Position numbers and translations under genes: made by a program | Shown here: piece by piece, positions 1 through 7,905 of the stretch | Numbering within the stretch: the stretch's first letter is position 1 | Layout of the letters: each line of letters begins with the position of its first letter | Notes under the pieces: model-generated | What the model was told of the DNA's origin: nothing | Seen by the model: the letters and a program-made list of their open reading frames with translations, nothing else | The model's database searches: none | Assembly (NCBI GenBank): GCA_040756745.1 | Contig: JBFLYO010000001.1 | Span: forward strand, 62,001-126,000 | Direction of reading: 5' to 3' | Length of the DNA stretch: 64,000 nucleotides | DNA from: JBFLYO01 sp040756745 | GTDB lineage: Bacteria; Bacteroidota; Ignavibacteria; UBA10030; UBA6906

Positions 1-1
1 G

Positions 2-721
2 CGCTTCGTCGAGGAGTTCGAACGGAGCGGATGTAATTGCTTCCTTACCCTCGCGCGCGTGAAGGACCCGGAACGCTTCGGCGTCCCGGAGATCAATAAC
101 GGCAGGATCGTCCGCGTCGAGGAAAAGCCGCGTCACCCCAAGAGCAGCTTTGCCGTTGCGGGGATTTATCTCTACGACAAACACATCTTTGAGGCCGTGC
201 GCGCCATCCGGCCGAGTGCACGCGGCGAGCTGGAGATTTCCGATGCGCATCAGTACCTGATCGACCACGGACTGAAGATCGGCTACGCGGAGATCACCGG
301 CTGGTGGAAGGACACAGGGAAGCCGACAGACCTTCTCGAGGCAAACCGCCTCGTGCTCGACAATATCGGGCCTGCGTTGCGAGGGGAGGTCGATGCGAAA
401 TCGTCAGTGTCCGGGAAAGTCGTCGTCGAGAGCGGGGCCCGGATCGTCAACAGCGTGATCCGCGGACCCGCGATCATCGGCGAAGGGTGCGTGATCGAGG
501 ATTCCTACATCGGCCCCTTCTCCTCCGTCGGCAACAACACGATTGTGAAGGGGAGCGAGGTGGAGTACAGCATCGTCCTCCGCGACTGTAAGATCCAGAA
601 CGTGGGAATCCGGCTTGAAGGAAGCATTATCGGGAACGATGTCGAGATCGTGGAGGCGACCGGAAAACCGAAAGTCCACCGCTTCATGATCGGAGATCAA
701 AGCAGGGTGGAGGTGGTCTGA
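2..721 (+). CDS. Sugar-1-phosphate nucleotidylyltransferase, long RmlA type, 3' part only
   Basis: About 239 residues are visible. The frame is open to the window edge, so the N-terminal nucleotide-binding part is missing. It is the end of a glucose-1-phosphate thymidylyltransferase-type enzyme, which couples an NTP to a sugar-1-phosphate for surface polysaccharide synthesis. Recognisable are VEEKP (about 39-43), ELEISDAHQ (76-84) and GWWKDTGKP (100-108) followed by DLLEANRLVLD. From about residue 125 a run of imperfect hexapeptides (SVIRGPAIIG, SYIGPFSSVG) forms a left-handed beta-helix, the C-terminal extension of long archaeal-style RmlA proteins. Sugar specificity cannot be decided without the N-terminus. 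A first GTG in this fragment lies at 59 but homology continues upstream of it, so that is not the true start. Confidence 0.85.
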   Translation, partial: RFVEEFERSGCNCFLTLARVKDPERFGVPEINNGRIVRVEEKPRHPKSSFAVAGIYLYDKHIFEAVRAIRPSARGELEISDAHQYLIDHGLKIGYAEITGWWKDTGKPTDLLEANRLVLDNIGPALRGEVDAKSSVSGKVVVESGARIVNSVIRGPAIIGEGCVIEDSYIGPFSSVGNNTIVKGSEVEYSIVLRDCKIQNVGIRLEGSIIGNDVEIVEATGKPKVHRFMIGDQSRVEVV

Positions 722-758
722 ACACCGTACCATCGCTATCGCTTCAAAGGAGGTCCAT

Positions 759-1400
759 ATGCGTACGCTTGCATGCATTCTTGCAGTGATCGTGGCCATT
801 CCGGCTGCGGCACAGGAGAGTCCTGAACCCGCCTGGCAGCTGAGTCCGACGATCGCACTTACGAAATATTTCCCCGGCGCAAACCTGAATGGCGACACCT
901 GGTATGTGTACGCGCCGATCTACTCCAGCAGCGTGGTGACGCCGGTGACCACGTACCGCTACGCCGGGACAGGAGTGAACTTCTCCGTCAGGGCATACCA
1001 CCGTGACCACCCGAACCTTGCCCTGACCTTTGGCGCGGGCGTGACATGGTTTTACGACGCCGATCGTCTGTCCCACGGCATCGCTGCCATGCATTCATTA
1101 ATGGGTGTCGGCACGCAGCTCCAAAGGAACGATTTCACGGCGTTCCCGGTTTCCATCGGCGTCCAGTTCGTCTATCCCAACGAAGGACGGGAGAGCCTGA
1201 TGTTCTTTGCCGGCGGAGAGGGGAACCTGCACCTGATTTCCGGAAACGTGTCGATGGGTGAACAGGCGAAGCTTGGCTACGGGCTCGTGGGAGGATTCGC
1301 CGTGAAGATCTTTGAATTCGGGGTGCGGTACACGCAGTTTTCGGACATGCGAAACCTGGGAGCGTACCTCGGATTCCGGCTTAATCCATTTGCTTTGTGA
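759..1400 (+). CDS. Probable outer-membrane beta-barrel protein
   Basis: This 213-residue protein has a clear Sec signal peptide ending near residue 19 (AIPAAAQ). The mature part alternates hydrophobic and polar residues, is rich in Gly, Tyr and Phe, and ends in Phe-Ala-Leu, as expected for a small outer-membrane barrel. I recognise no family and no enzyme motif. The start is well fixed: AAAGGAGG lies at 746-753, five bases before the ATG. It follows the nucleotidyltransferase by 37 bases and precedes enoyl-CoA hydratase by 19 bases, so it is probably co-transcribed, but the neighbours give no clue to its job. Confidence 0.75.
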   Translation: MRTLACILAVIVAIPAAAQESPEPAWQLSPTIALTKYFPGANLNGDTWYVYAPIYSSSVVTPVTTYRYAGTGVNFSVRAYHRDHPNLALTFGAGVTWFYDADRLSHGIAAMHSLMGVGTQLQRNDFTAFPVSIGVQFVYPNEGRESLMFFAGGEGNLHLISGNVSMGEQAKLGYGLVGGFAVKIFEFGVRYTQFSDMRNLGAYLGFRLNPFAL

Positions 1401-1419
1401 CCAACACGCACGATTGGCT

Positions 1420-2202
1420 ATGAGCTTCCAGACTCTTCTGTACGATGTCAGCGGGAATGTCGCGACGATCACCATCAACCGGCCGGACAAGCTGAACGCG
1501 CTGAATGCCCAGACGAAAGCGGAACTGCTCGAGTGCCTGACGGCCATCAAGAATGATTCCGCCGTCGCGGTTGTTATCATCACGGGAGCCGGGCCGAAGT
1601 CGTTCGTGGCAGGGACCGATATCGCCGAGTTGCAGGGACTCAACAGCGTCAGCGGGCGTGAGTTCGCCGCCGGCGGTCAGGCAGTCTTTCACCTGATCGA
1701 GAACCTCGGCAAACCGGTGATCGCCGCCGTGAATGGTTACGCGCTCGGCGGTGGGTGCGAACTGGCGCTCGCATGCCATATCCGTATTGCCGCCGAGAAT
1801 GCAAAGTTCGGACAGCCGGAGGTGAACCTCGGCATCATTCCCGGGTATGGGGGGACGCAGCGCCTGGCCCGGCTCATTGGGCGCGGGCGCGCCATGGAGA
1901 TGATCCTGACTGGCGTGCAGGTGGACGCACAGGAAGCATCGCGGATCGGTCTGGTCAACAAGGTCGTCCCGGCGGGGGAGTTGATGCCCCGCGCACGGGC
2001 GATGGCGGAGCTGATTGCATCGTTCGGCCAGATCGCCATCCGGATGGCGCTCAAAGCGGTGAATATGACGGAGGAGACTCCGCAAAGCGAGGGCGAACGG
2101 CTGGAGGCCTCGCTCTTTGGGGCCTGCTGCGATACGCAGGACTTCGTTGAAGGCACGAGGGCGTTTCTCGAAAAGCGGAAGCCGGTCTTCAGGAACGCAT
2201 GA
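1420..2202 (+). CDS. Enoyl-CoA hydratase/isomerase family protein
   Basis: A 260-residue crotonase-fold enzyme of normal family length that probably hydrates trans-2-enoyl-CoA in beta-oxidation or butanoate metabolism. The oxyanion-hole motif AGTD is at 64-67 and GGGCELA at 110-116. The two catalytic acids of true hydratases are present as Glu114 and Glu134 (GQPEVNLGIIPGYGGTQR), so hydratase is more likely than isomerase. An in-frame ATG exists 108 bases upstream, but it lies inside the preceding gene and adds a non-homologous tail; MSFQTLLYD is the natural start. The stop overlaps the next start by ATGA. No other fatty-acid oxidation gene is nearby, so the acyl chain it serves is unknown. 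Confidence 0.92.
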   Translation: MSFQTLLYDVSGNVATITINRPDKLNALNAQTKAELLECLTAIKNDSAVAVVIITGAGPKSFVAGTDIAELQGLNSVSGREFAAGGQAVFHLIENLGKPVIAAVNGYALGGGCELALACHIRIAAENAKFGQPEVNLGIIPGYGGTQRLARLIGRGRAMEMILTGVQVDAQEASRIGLVNKVVPAGELMPRARAMAELIASFGQIAIRMALKAVNMTEETPQSEGERLEASLFGACCDTQDFVEGTRAFLEKRKPVFRNA

Positions 2203-2648
2203 CCGCAGAATCCGACGGGCGGGCGGTGCGGGTCCGGATTGTTGTTGCGCTGTTGCTCGCGGTTGCCGCGCTGCTCCTGACAGGTGCCCAACAGTCCGGG
2301 ACAATCCAGAACCGCCCGGAATCAGTAGAAGAGCGGCGGAAGAGCGTTGCGGCAATCACGTCGGCAGTCGATACTCTCCTTGCGCACTACGGTGTGGACC
2401 GCTCGGCGGGAACTGTGTGGAGACCAAAGGCGGCAGGCCGATCGACGGGGCGGATCGAACAACGATTTACCGTGGATCCAAGTTTCCTGAGCATAAGTTT
2501 CAACCATGATCTGAACCTTCTGCTGACCCCGCTCGGCGCGCGCGTCGTCGCAACCGAACGGGGAAAAGAACAGATTATCACCATGCATATTGTCCGTGGG
2601 GGAACGACTGTTCGGAGCATAACGTTTACAGTCGCAACGGCGCACTAG
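2199..2648 (+). CDS. Hypothetical protein with N-terminal membrane segment
   Basis: A 149-residue protein of unknown function. Its ATG overlaps the enoyl-CoA hydratase stop (ATGA), which suggests translational coupling. Residues about 11-28 form one hydrophobic segment (VRIVVALLLAVAALLLTG), either an uncleaved anchor or a signal peptide. The rest is soluble, with a beta-rich C-terminus ending RSITFTVATAH. I recognise no domain. It is in the same frame as glyS and is separated from it only by a TAG stop. Confidence 0.6.
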   Translation: MTAESDGRAVRVRIVVALLLAVAALLLTGAQQSGTIQNRPESVEERRKSVAAITSAVDTLLAHYGVDRSAGTVWRPKAAGRSTGRIEQRFTVDPSFLSISFNHDLNLLLTPLGARVVATERGKEQIITMHIVRGGTTVRSITFTVATAH

Positions 2649-2738
2649 GCACCCGTCAAAACCGAGAGAGGAGATTGCCGTATTTCTAAAGAACAACCAC
2701 AGACCGTCAGCACCAGGAACGCCGACGACAGCGAGCTG

Positions 2739-4076
2739 ATGGACAAGATCGTCTCGCTCAGCAAACGCCGGGGATTCGTGTTTCAGTCCAGCGAGATTTA
2801 CGGCGGGCTCAACGGCTGCTGGGATTACGGCCCCCTGGGGGTCGAGCTGCTGCGGAATATCAAGGAGCAGTGGTGGCAGGCGATGACTTTCCGTGAGGAT
2901 GTCGAAGGGATCGATGCCGCCATCCTCATGCACCCGCGGGTATGGGAGGCGTCGGGACATGTCGCGAACTTCACCGATCCCATGGTCGATTGCCGCGAAT
3001 GCCGGGCTCGCTTCCGCGCCGACCAGCTTGAGGACGCGATGTGCGGCAATCCTGCCTACAAGGGACGCAAGGCCTCAAAATGCCAGGCGGAGGGGAAGTT
3101 CACGGAAGCGCGTCAGTTCAATCTGATGTTCAAGACGTTCGTAGGCCCGGTGGAGGATTCCTCCGCGGTCGTGTATCTCCGCCCCGAAACCGCGCAAGGG
3201 ATCTACGTCAACTTCCTGAACGTCCAATCCGCATCCCGGCAGAAACTGCCGTTCGGCATCGCCCAGATCGGAAAGGCGTTCCGGAACGAGATCAACACCA
3301 AGAACTTCCTGTTCCGCACCAGGGAGTTCGAGCAGATGGAGATGCAGTTCTTCGTGAAGCCGGGAAGCGACGAGGGGTGGTTCGACTACTGGAAGGAGGA
3401 GCGGCTCCGGTGGTTCCTGTCGCTGGGGATGACGAAGGACAAGCTGCAGTTTCAGCGGCACGAGACCGGCAAGCTTGCTCATTATGCGAAGGACGCGTAC
3501 GATATCGAATACCGGTTTCCGTTCGGTTGGGGAGAGATCGAGGGGATTCACAACCGGACGGACTTCGATCTCTCGCGGCATGAGGAGTATTCGGGGAAGT
3601 CGCTGAAGTTCTTCGACGAACAGACGAAGGAAAAATTCACCCCCTACATCATCGAGACATCCGCTGGTGCCAGCAGGGCGTTCATGGCCTTTCTTGTCGA
3701 TGCCTACCGCGAGGAGGAAGCCCCGACGGCCGACGGAAAAACGGAGAAGCGCGTCGTCCTTGCACTGCATCCCAGGCTCGCACCAGTCAAGGCGGCCGTC
3801 TTTCCGCTCGTCAACCGGGACGGAATGCCGGAGATTGCACAGAAGATCACCGCGGACCTGCGGTCACGCTTCCGTGTGTTCTATGACGACAGCGGGGCGG
3901 TCGGCCGGCGCTACCGGCGGCAGGACGAGGCGGGGACTCCGTATTGCATCACCGTGGACTCACAGACGTTGCAGGATACAACAGTCACCGTGCGGGATCG
4001 CGATTCCATGCGACAGGAACGGGTGGCGATAGACCGCCTTGCGGCGTACATCCGTGACAACCTGGGGGGGACGTAA
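2739..4076 (+). CDS. glyS: Glycyl-tRNA synthetase, class II homodimer type
   Basis: Charges tRNA-Gly with glycine in the cytoplasm. At 445 residues from this ATG it matches the short alpha2 (eukaryote/Thermus-like) GlyRS, not the alpha2beta2 form of E. coli. Seen are KRRGFVFQSSEIYGGLNG at the N-terminus, a Zn-type Cys cluster (CRECRARF, then Cys at AMCGNP and KCQ), class II motif 2 (FRNEINTKNFLFRTREFEQ), motif 3 region ETSAGASRAF and a C-terminal anticodon-binding domain with GRRYRRQDEAGTP. The annotated ATG has no ribosome site. AGAGGAG at 2667-2673 instead sits eight bases before an in-frame ATT at 2682, which would add 19 residues; no ATG, GTG or TTG is in frame between the previous stop and 2739. 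Confidence 0.95.
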   Translation: MDKIVSLSKRRGFVFQSSEIYGGLNGCWDYGPLGVELLRNIKEQWWQAMTFREDVEGIDAAILMHPRVWEASGHVANFTDPMVDCRECRARFRADQLEDAMCGNPAYKGRKASKCQAEGKFTEARQFNLMFKTFVGPVEDSSAVVYLRPETAQGIYVNFLNVQSASRQKLPFGIAQIGKAFRNEINTKNFLFRTREFEQMEMQFFVKPGSDEGWFDYWKEERLRWFLSLGMTKDKLQFQRHETGKLAHYAKDAYDIEYRFPFGWGEIEGIHNRTDFDLSRHEEYSGKSLKFFDEQTKEKFTPYIIETSAGASRAFMAFLVDAYREEEAPTADGKTEKRVVLALHPRLAPVKAAVFPLVNRDGMPEIAQKITADLRSRFRVFYDDSGAVGRRYRRQDEAGTPYCITVDSQTLQDTTVTVRDRDSMRQERVAIDRLAAYIRDNLGGT

Positions 4077-4110
4077 CGATGGACGATCCGTCGTGCAAGA
4101 GGGATGACCG

Positions 4111-4983
4111 ATGAAAAGAGTTCTGGCGGCTGCGGCAAGCGGCATCATCTTCGTTGGGTGCGGGGACAATCTCGGGGGGCCGGGGACTGATTTTACGTTG
4201 GAAGCACCTGCCGTGCTCAGGGCGGTGTCACTGGACAGCTCGCACGTCAGGCTCAGCTGGACGCCGTCCGCCAGCGCGACGGTGGCGAATTTCGGCGGGT
4301 ATGTCGTTTCGTGGGGAACGAGGGGTGACACGCTTTCCGCCGCAACGCTGAGTTACATCGCGGGACCACTTCCTGCCGGCGCAACGCTTTTCCAGATACG
4401 CTCGAGAAGGACCACAGGAGCCGTGAGCTCGCCGAACAGCATTACCTGGGCGCCGGCCTACCGGTTTGACGCCTCCCCCCTCGTTGTGTACGAGCTGGAT
4501 GTCTCTCGTTCCGGACGGGCAAACGGCGTGGACGCAGGCACCACGACGACGAACCCGGTTGCATTCGAGATCACACCGCAGGTCGAAGCGACCCTGGACT
4601 TCTTCCTCCAGGGGGCTGCCAATCAACCGTTGCGGTTGCGAAGCGCCAACCTGTATTCGTCGGGATGGAACGTGACCCTCTTCTCGTCCGTGGTGACTGC
4701 AAACGCCACATTGGATAGTGCGCTCACTGCATTCCCCGCCGAAGCATCGTTTGCGCTCCAGGAAATCCAGGTGGGAAACGACTCCGTATACTGCGCGCGA
4801 ATCCATGGAAACACCGGTGAGCAGCATTACGTCCGGATCCACGTTAGAATCCTTCCGGGCGTTTTTCCGGATCGGTCAGTGCAACTGCGCCTCTCCCTGC
4901 AGCGGGTTCCGTTTGTTCCCTTCGCAGCTTATGAAGGTGGACATCGGCTCTTGCCGCTGGCGGCAACCGTCCCCTGGCGATAG
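4111..4983 (+). CDS. Lipoprotein with fibronectin-III-like N-terminal region
   Basis: This 290-residue protein starts MKRVLAAAASGIIFVGC, a lipoprotein signal with the acylated Cys at 17, so it should be anchored in the cell envelope. Residues about 30-110 (APAVLRAVSLDSSHVRLSWTP and onward) read like one fibronectin type III domain. The remainder is beta-rich and unassigned. There are no catalytic motifs. It begins 34 bases after glyS and is followed directly by a strong terminator, so it is the last gene of this run. Confidence 0.7.
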   Translation: MKRVLAAAASGIIFVGCGDNLGGPGTDFTLEAPAVLRAVSLDSSHVRLSWTPSASATVANFGGYVVSWGTRGDTLSAATLSYIAGPLPAGATLFQIRSRRTTGAVSSPNSITWAPAYRFDASPLVVYELDVSRSGRANGVDAGTTTTNPVAFEITPQVEATLDFFLQGAANQPLRLRSANLYSSGWNVTLFSSVVTANATLDSALTAFPAEASFALQEIQVGNDSVYCARIHGNTGEQHYVRIHVRILPGVFPDRSVQLRLSLQRVPFVPFAAYEGGHRLLPLAATVPWR

Positions 4984-4992
4984 ACCGACGGC

Positions 4993-5020
4993 GCCCGCCG
5001 GCTTTCCGGCGGGCTTTTTT
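4993..5020 (+). terminator. Rho-independent terminator
   Basis: A perfect nine-base-pair stem GCCCGCCGG / CCGGCGGGC closes a four-base loop (CTTT) and is followed by six T. It starts 10 bases after the lipoprotein stop. It ends only two bases before the GTG of the CPBP protease, so it must both end the upstream unit and lie inside the leader or promoter region of the next one. Confidence 0.9.
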
Positions 5021-5022
5021 AT

Positions 5023-5964
5023 GTGATCACTCCTTTCGGCTCTGTGGACATCAAGGGTGTCCGGCTTCTGTTCGACCGACACGGCGACATCCGTGCTGGG
5101 TGGCGCATCGTGCTCTTCATGATTTCGGTGGTTGCCCTGGCGGCTGCATTGGTCCAGCCGATGAGCCTGTTGCCGGTGAGCCTGGGCGCGATTCAAAACT
5201 TCGTGCTCCTCCTCGCTGCGCTTGGGGCGACGGCCACGATGACGCGTGCGGTGAACCGCAAGCCGTTCGGCGCTATCGGACTCGCTCTCCACCATGCTAC
5301 GTTCAAAGAACTCGGGGTCGGCTGCCTCCTCGGGTTTCTGATGATGACGGGCATATTCCTTGTAGGGATGGGACTCGGATCCTATGTGCCCTCCTCGCGA
5401 GGTCTCACGCCCCTGGAAGGAACAGGCGTCGCGGCAAATGCGCTCCTCTGGTTCGGCACCGGCGCTATGGGAGAGGAGCTGCTGTTCCGGGGATATGCGT
5501 TCCAGACCCTGATCCAGGCGGTCACGTTTCTTCCGGCAACGCTCCTGATGTCTGCAGTGTTTGTCATCGCCCACATGCAAAATCCCGGGGTGACGAGCTT
5601 CTCGATGGTGAACGTGGCGCTCGCCGGCGTGCTCTTCTCAATTGCGTACATGAAGACCCGCAGTCTCTGGCTCCCCTTCGGGATCCACTTCGCATGGAAT
5701 TTCTCTCAAACGGGCCTGTACGGACTGCCGACGAGCGGGGTCGAACATCCGGCGCGTTCGCTCATCCTGTCCACCCAGGCAGGCCCGTCCTGGATTTCCG
5801 GCGGCCAGTTCGGCCCCGAAGGGGGGATCCTGGCGACGATCGCACTGGTCTGCGCTACGTGGTTTATCCTGAAAGCCCGGTACCTTGCTGCACCGGATGG
5901 GATCATTACGCTCGATTCAGTGGAGGACCTGATCGGGCCGAAGAACGGAGAGAAGAAGCGGTGA
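5023..5964 (+). CDS. CPBP-family intramembrane metalloprotease (CAAX protease/Abi-like)
   Basis: A polytopic membrane protein of 313 residues related to Rce1 and bacteriocin-processing enzymes. All signature residues are present: EELLFRGYAF with Glu151, Glu152 and Arg156; His184 in FVIAHMQNP; Asn197; and HFAWN with His222 and Asn226. These line a metal-dependent site within the bilayer. About eight hydrophobic helices are visible. The substrate is unknown; in non-pathogens such proteins are often orphan. The GTG at 5023 is the longest start and GTG 5044 is an alternative; neither has a good ribosome site. The stop overlaps the next start (GTGA), so it is coupled to the TPR gene. Confidence 0.88.
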   Translation: MITPFGSVDIKGVRLLFDRHGDIRAGWRIVLFMISVVALAAALVQPMSLLPVSLGAIQNFVLLLAALGATATMTRAVNRKPFGAIGLALHHATFKELGVGCLLGFLMMTGIFLVGMGLGSYVPSSRGLTPLEGTGVAANALLWFGTGAMGEELLFRGYAFQTLIQAVTFLPATLLMSAVFVIAHMQNPGVTSFSMVNVALAGVLFSIAYMKTRSLWLPFGIHFAWNFSQTGLYGLPTSGVEHPARSLILSTQAGPSWISGGQFGPEGGILATIALVCATWFILKARYLAAPDGIITLDSVEDLIGPKNGEKKR

Positions 5965-7121
5965 GGGAGGGGTTTGCTTTACTTGTCGCGGCGTGCCTCA
6001 CGCTCGCCTCTCCTGTTTGCGGACAGACCAGGGGAGCCGGGGATTCGACGTTCGAGGCGCTTGCGCGGCGCGGCATTGACCACGTCTACAACCTCGAGTT
6101 CGAACAGGCCGAGGCGGATTTCCAGGAACTCGCCCGTCTGAAGCCGGGACATCCCGCCGGTCCATTCTTCCTCGCGATGGTGGAGTGGTGGAAGATCATG
6201 ACCGACCTTGATAATGAGCAATACGACAGGCAATTTCTTGCGGCGCTGGACGGCGTGATTACCATGTGCGATTCGATGCTCGACCGGAACCCGAATGACG
6301 TGACGGCGATTTTCTTCAAGGGAGGGTCGATTGGGTTTCAGGGTCGATTGCAGTTTCACAGGAACGATTATCTTGCGGCGGCCAACCCAGGACGGAGGGC
6401 GCTCCCCCTGGTGCAGGAGGCGTTTGCGCTGGATCCCGGCAACTTTGACATCCTGCTCGGGACGGGCATCTACAATTACTACGCCGACGTGATCCCGGAA
6501 GAATATCCCCTCGTCAAGCCGTTGATCCTGTTCATCCCGCCGGGAGACCGCCAGAAGGGGATTGAGCAGCTGACGCTGGCGTACCGCAAGGGGACATATG
6601 CATCGGTGGAGGCCGGCTACTTCCTGATGCAGATCTATTACTTCTATGAGCGTGACTACGGGAAAGCGCTCGAGCTTGCCCGGGATCTGACCGGCCGGTT
6701 TCCCAATAACATGGTCTTTCACCGCTACCTGGGGAGATGTCATGTCTCACTGAACAACTGGGAAGCGGGGGAACAGGTGTTTGCGGAAATCGCACGCCGG
6801 GCAGAGGGAGGTCAGCGTGGGTATGGCCCCGCGGTCGAGCGTGAAGCCCAATACTACCTGGGCGTCGCGGCAATGATGATCCGGCGCTTCGACGAGGCGC
6901 TTGAGCACCTCTACCGGTGCGACGCATTGAGCCGGACCCTCGATACGGACGGCGCATCGGGGTTCATGTCGATGGCGAACCTGAAAATCGGCATGATCTA
7001 CGACTGCCAGAACAAACGGTCCCTCGCGGAACTGCAGTACCGGAAGGTGCTGGACATGCGTGAATACATGAACTCGCGCGAGCAGGCGGAACAATTCCTG
7101 AAAACCCCGTACGCACAGTAA
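5961..7121 (+). CDS. Exported TPR-repeat protein
   Basis: This 386-residue protein begins with GTG overlapping the protease stop and preceded by GGAG. Residues 1-22 form a signal peptide ending PVCGQ. Helix-turn-helix repeats of TPR type follow throughout, for example FEQAEADFQELARLKPGH (near 48), YGKALELARDLTGRFPNN (near 232) and FDEALEHLYRCDALS (near 313). TPR proteins act as scaffolds; this one should work in the periplasm. The frame is open far upstream through the protease gene, but that part is only the protease read in another frame. Coupling to the protease hints at a shared envelope role (inference). Confidence 0.8.
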   Translation: MREGFALLVAACLTLASPVCGQTRGAGDSTFEALARRGIDHVYNLEFEQAEADFQELARLKPGHPAGPFFLAMVEWWKIMTDLDNEQYDRQFLAALDGVITMCDSMLDRNPNDVTAIFFKGGSIGFQGRLQFHRNDYLAAANPGRRALPLVQEAFALDPGNFDILLGTGIYNYYADVIPEEYPLVKPLILFIPPGDRQKGIEQLTLAYRKGTYASVEAGYFLMQIYYFYERDYGKALELARDLTGRFPNNMVFHRYLGRCHVSLNNWEAGEQVFAEIARRAEGGQRGYGPAVEREAQYYLGVAAMMIRRFDEALEHLYRCDALSRTLDTDGASGFMSMANLKIGMIYDCQNKRSLAELQYRKVLDMREYMNSREQAEQFLKTPYAQ

Positions 7122-7135
7122 CCATTCACTCCCCA

Positions 7136-7885
7136 ATGGCCCTCACCGTCATCTTGTTCGGTCTGATCGCGGCGCTTGCGGAGATCCTGGGCGGAAGCCT
7201 GGTCGTGATGCGGAAGCAGTGGCCCACGCGCGTGCAGGAGTACCTGTTGTCGCTCAGCGCAGGTTTCATCCTCGCTCTGGCCTTCATGGAGCTGATCCCT
7301 GAGGGGCTGAACGCCGCGGGGGCGGAGGCGCCGCTGTTCATGCTGGTCGGCTATGCAGTCCTGCATTTCTTCGAACATACGATCGTCGGCCATCTCCACT
7401 TCGGTGAGGAGACGCACCGTGAAGTGATGGTCTCTCCAGTGGCGAGCCTCTCGACGTTCACGGGACTCTTCATCCATGCATTCTTCGACGGCTTCGCCAT
7501 CTCCGCGGGGATGCAGTACGACTTCACCCTTGGTCTGCTCATCTTCTTTGCCGTCCTGCTCCATAAGATTCCCGAGGGTCTCACGATCGCGTCGGTGATG
7601 CTGGCCGCCGAGCACCGGCATCGTACCGCGTTCCTCGCCTCTGCGGCGATCGGCGTCGCGACTATGCTGGGCATCATGAGCGTCCTGTTCCTCGCGTCGG
7701 TCGATGCACGGGTCGTGGGGATCGCCTTCGCCTTCTCGGCCGGCGCCGCGACATACGTCGGCGCAAGCGATCTCATCCCGGAGATCAACCACTCACCCAA
7801 CAGGGTGATCCCGCTTCTCGTGTTCGGGGGGATGCTGCTGTTCTATGCCGGGAAGGTTTTTCTGGAGACAGGAGGGATCCGCTGA
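7136..7885 (+). CDS. ZIP-family divalent metal transporter
   Basis: A 249-residue inner-membrane protein with about eight helices, which probably imports Zn2+ or a similar metal. Typical ZIP signatures are visible: LSAGFILALAFMELIPEG in an early helix, HAFFDGFAISAG in the middle and LHKIPEGLTIAS in the next helix, where His and Glu line the transport path. A short His-containing loop (HTIVGHLHFGEETH) lies between. It begins 14 bases after the TPR gene without a clear ribosome site. No zinc-responsive operator is recognisable. Confidence 0.88.
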   Translation: MALTVILFGLIAALAEILGGSLVVMRKQWPTRVQEYLLSLSAGFILALAFMELIPEGLNAAGAEAPLFMLVGYAVLHFFEHTIVGHLHFGEETHREVMVSPVASLSTFTGLFIHAFFDGFAISAGMQYDFTLGLLIFFAVLLHKIPEGLTIASVMLAAEHRHRTAFLASAAIGVATMLGIMSVLFLASVDARVVGIAFAFSAGAATYVGASDLIPEINHSPNRVIPLLVFGGMLLFYAGKVFLETGGIR

Positions 7886-7886
7886 G

Positions 7887-7904
7887 CGGAGGGCGTGCCC
7901 TCCG
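7887..7904. terminator. Short GC-rich hairpin between convergent genes
   Basis: CGGAGGG / CCCTCCG form a perfect seven-base-pair stem around CGTG, placed between the stop of the ZIP gene and the stop of the oppositely oriented PorV-like gene. It has no T-run on either side, so intrinsic termination is uncertain; it may act as a bidirectional stop or an mRNA 3' end stabiliser. Confidence 0.45.
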
Positions 7905-7905
7905 G

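Noticed and set aside
5100..5960. A long open frame that would fuse about 287 residues to the TPR protein
   Set aside because: The upstream part is the CPBP protease gene read in another frame; its composition is not protein-like, and a signal peptide begins exactly at GTG 5961.
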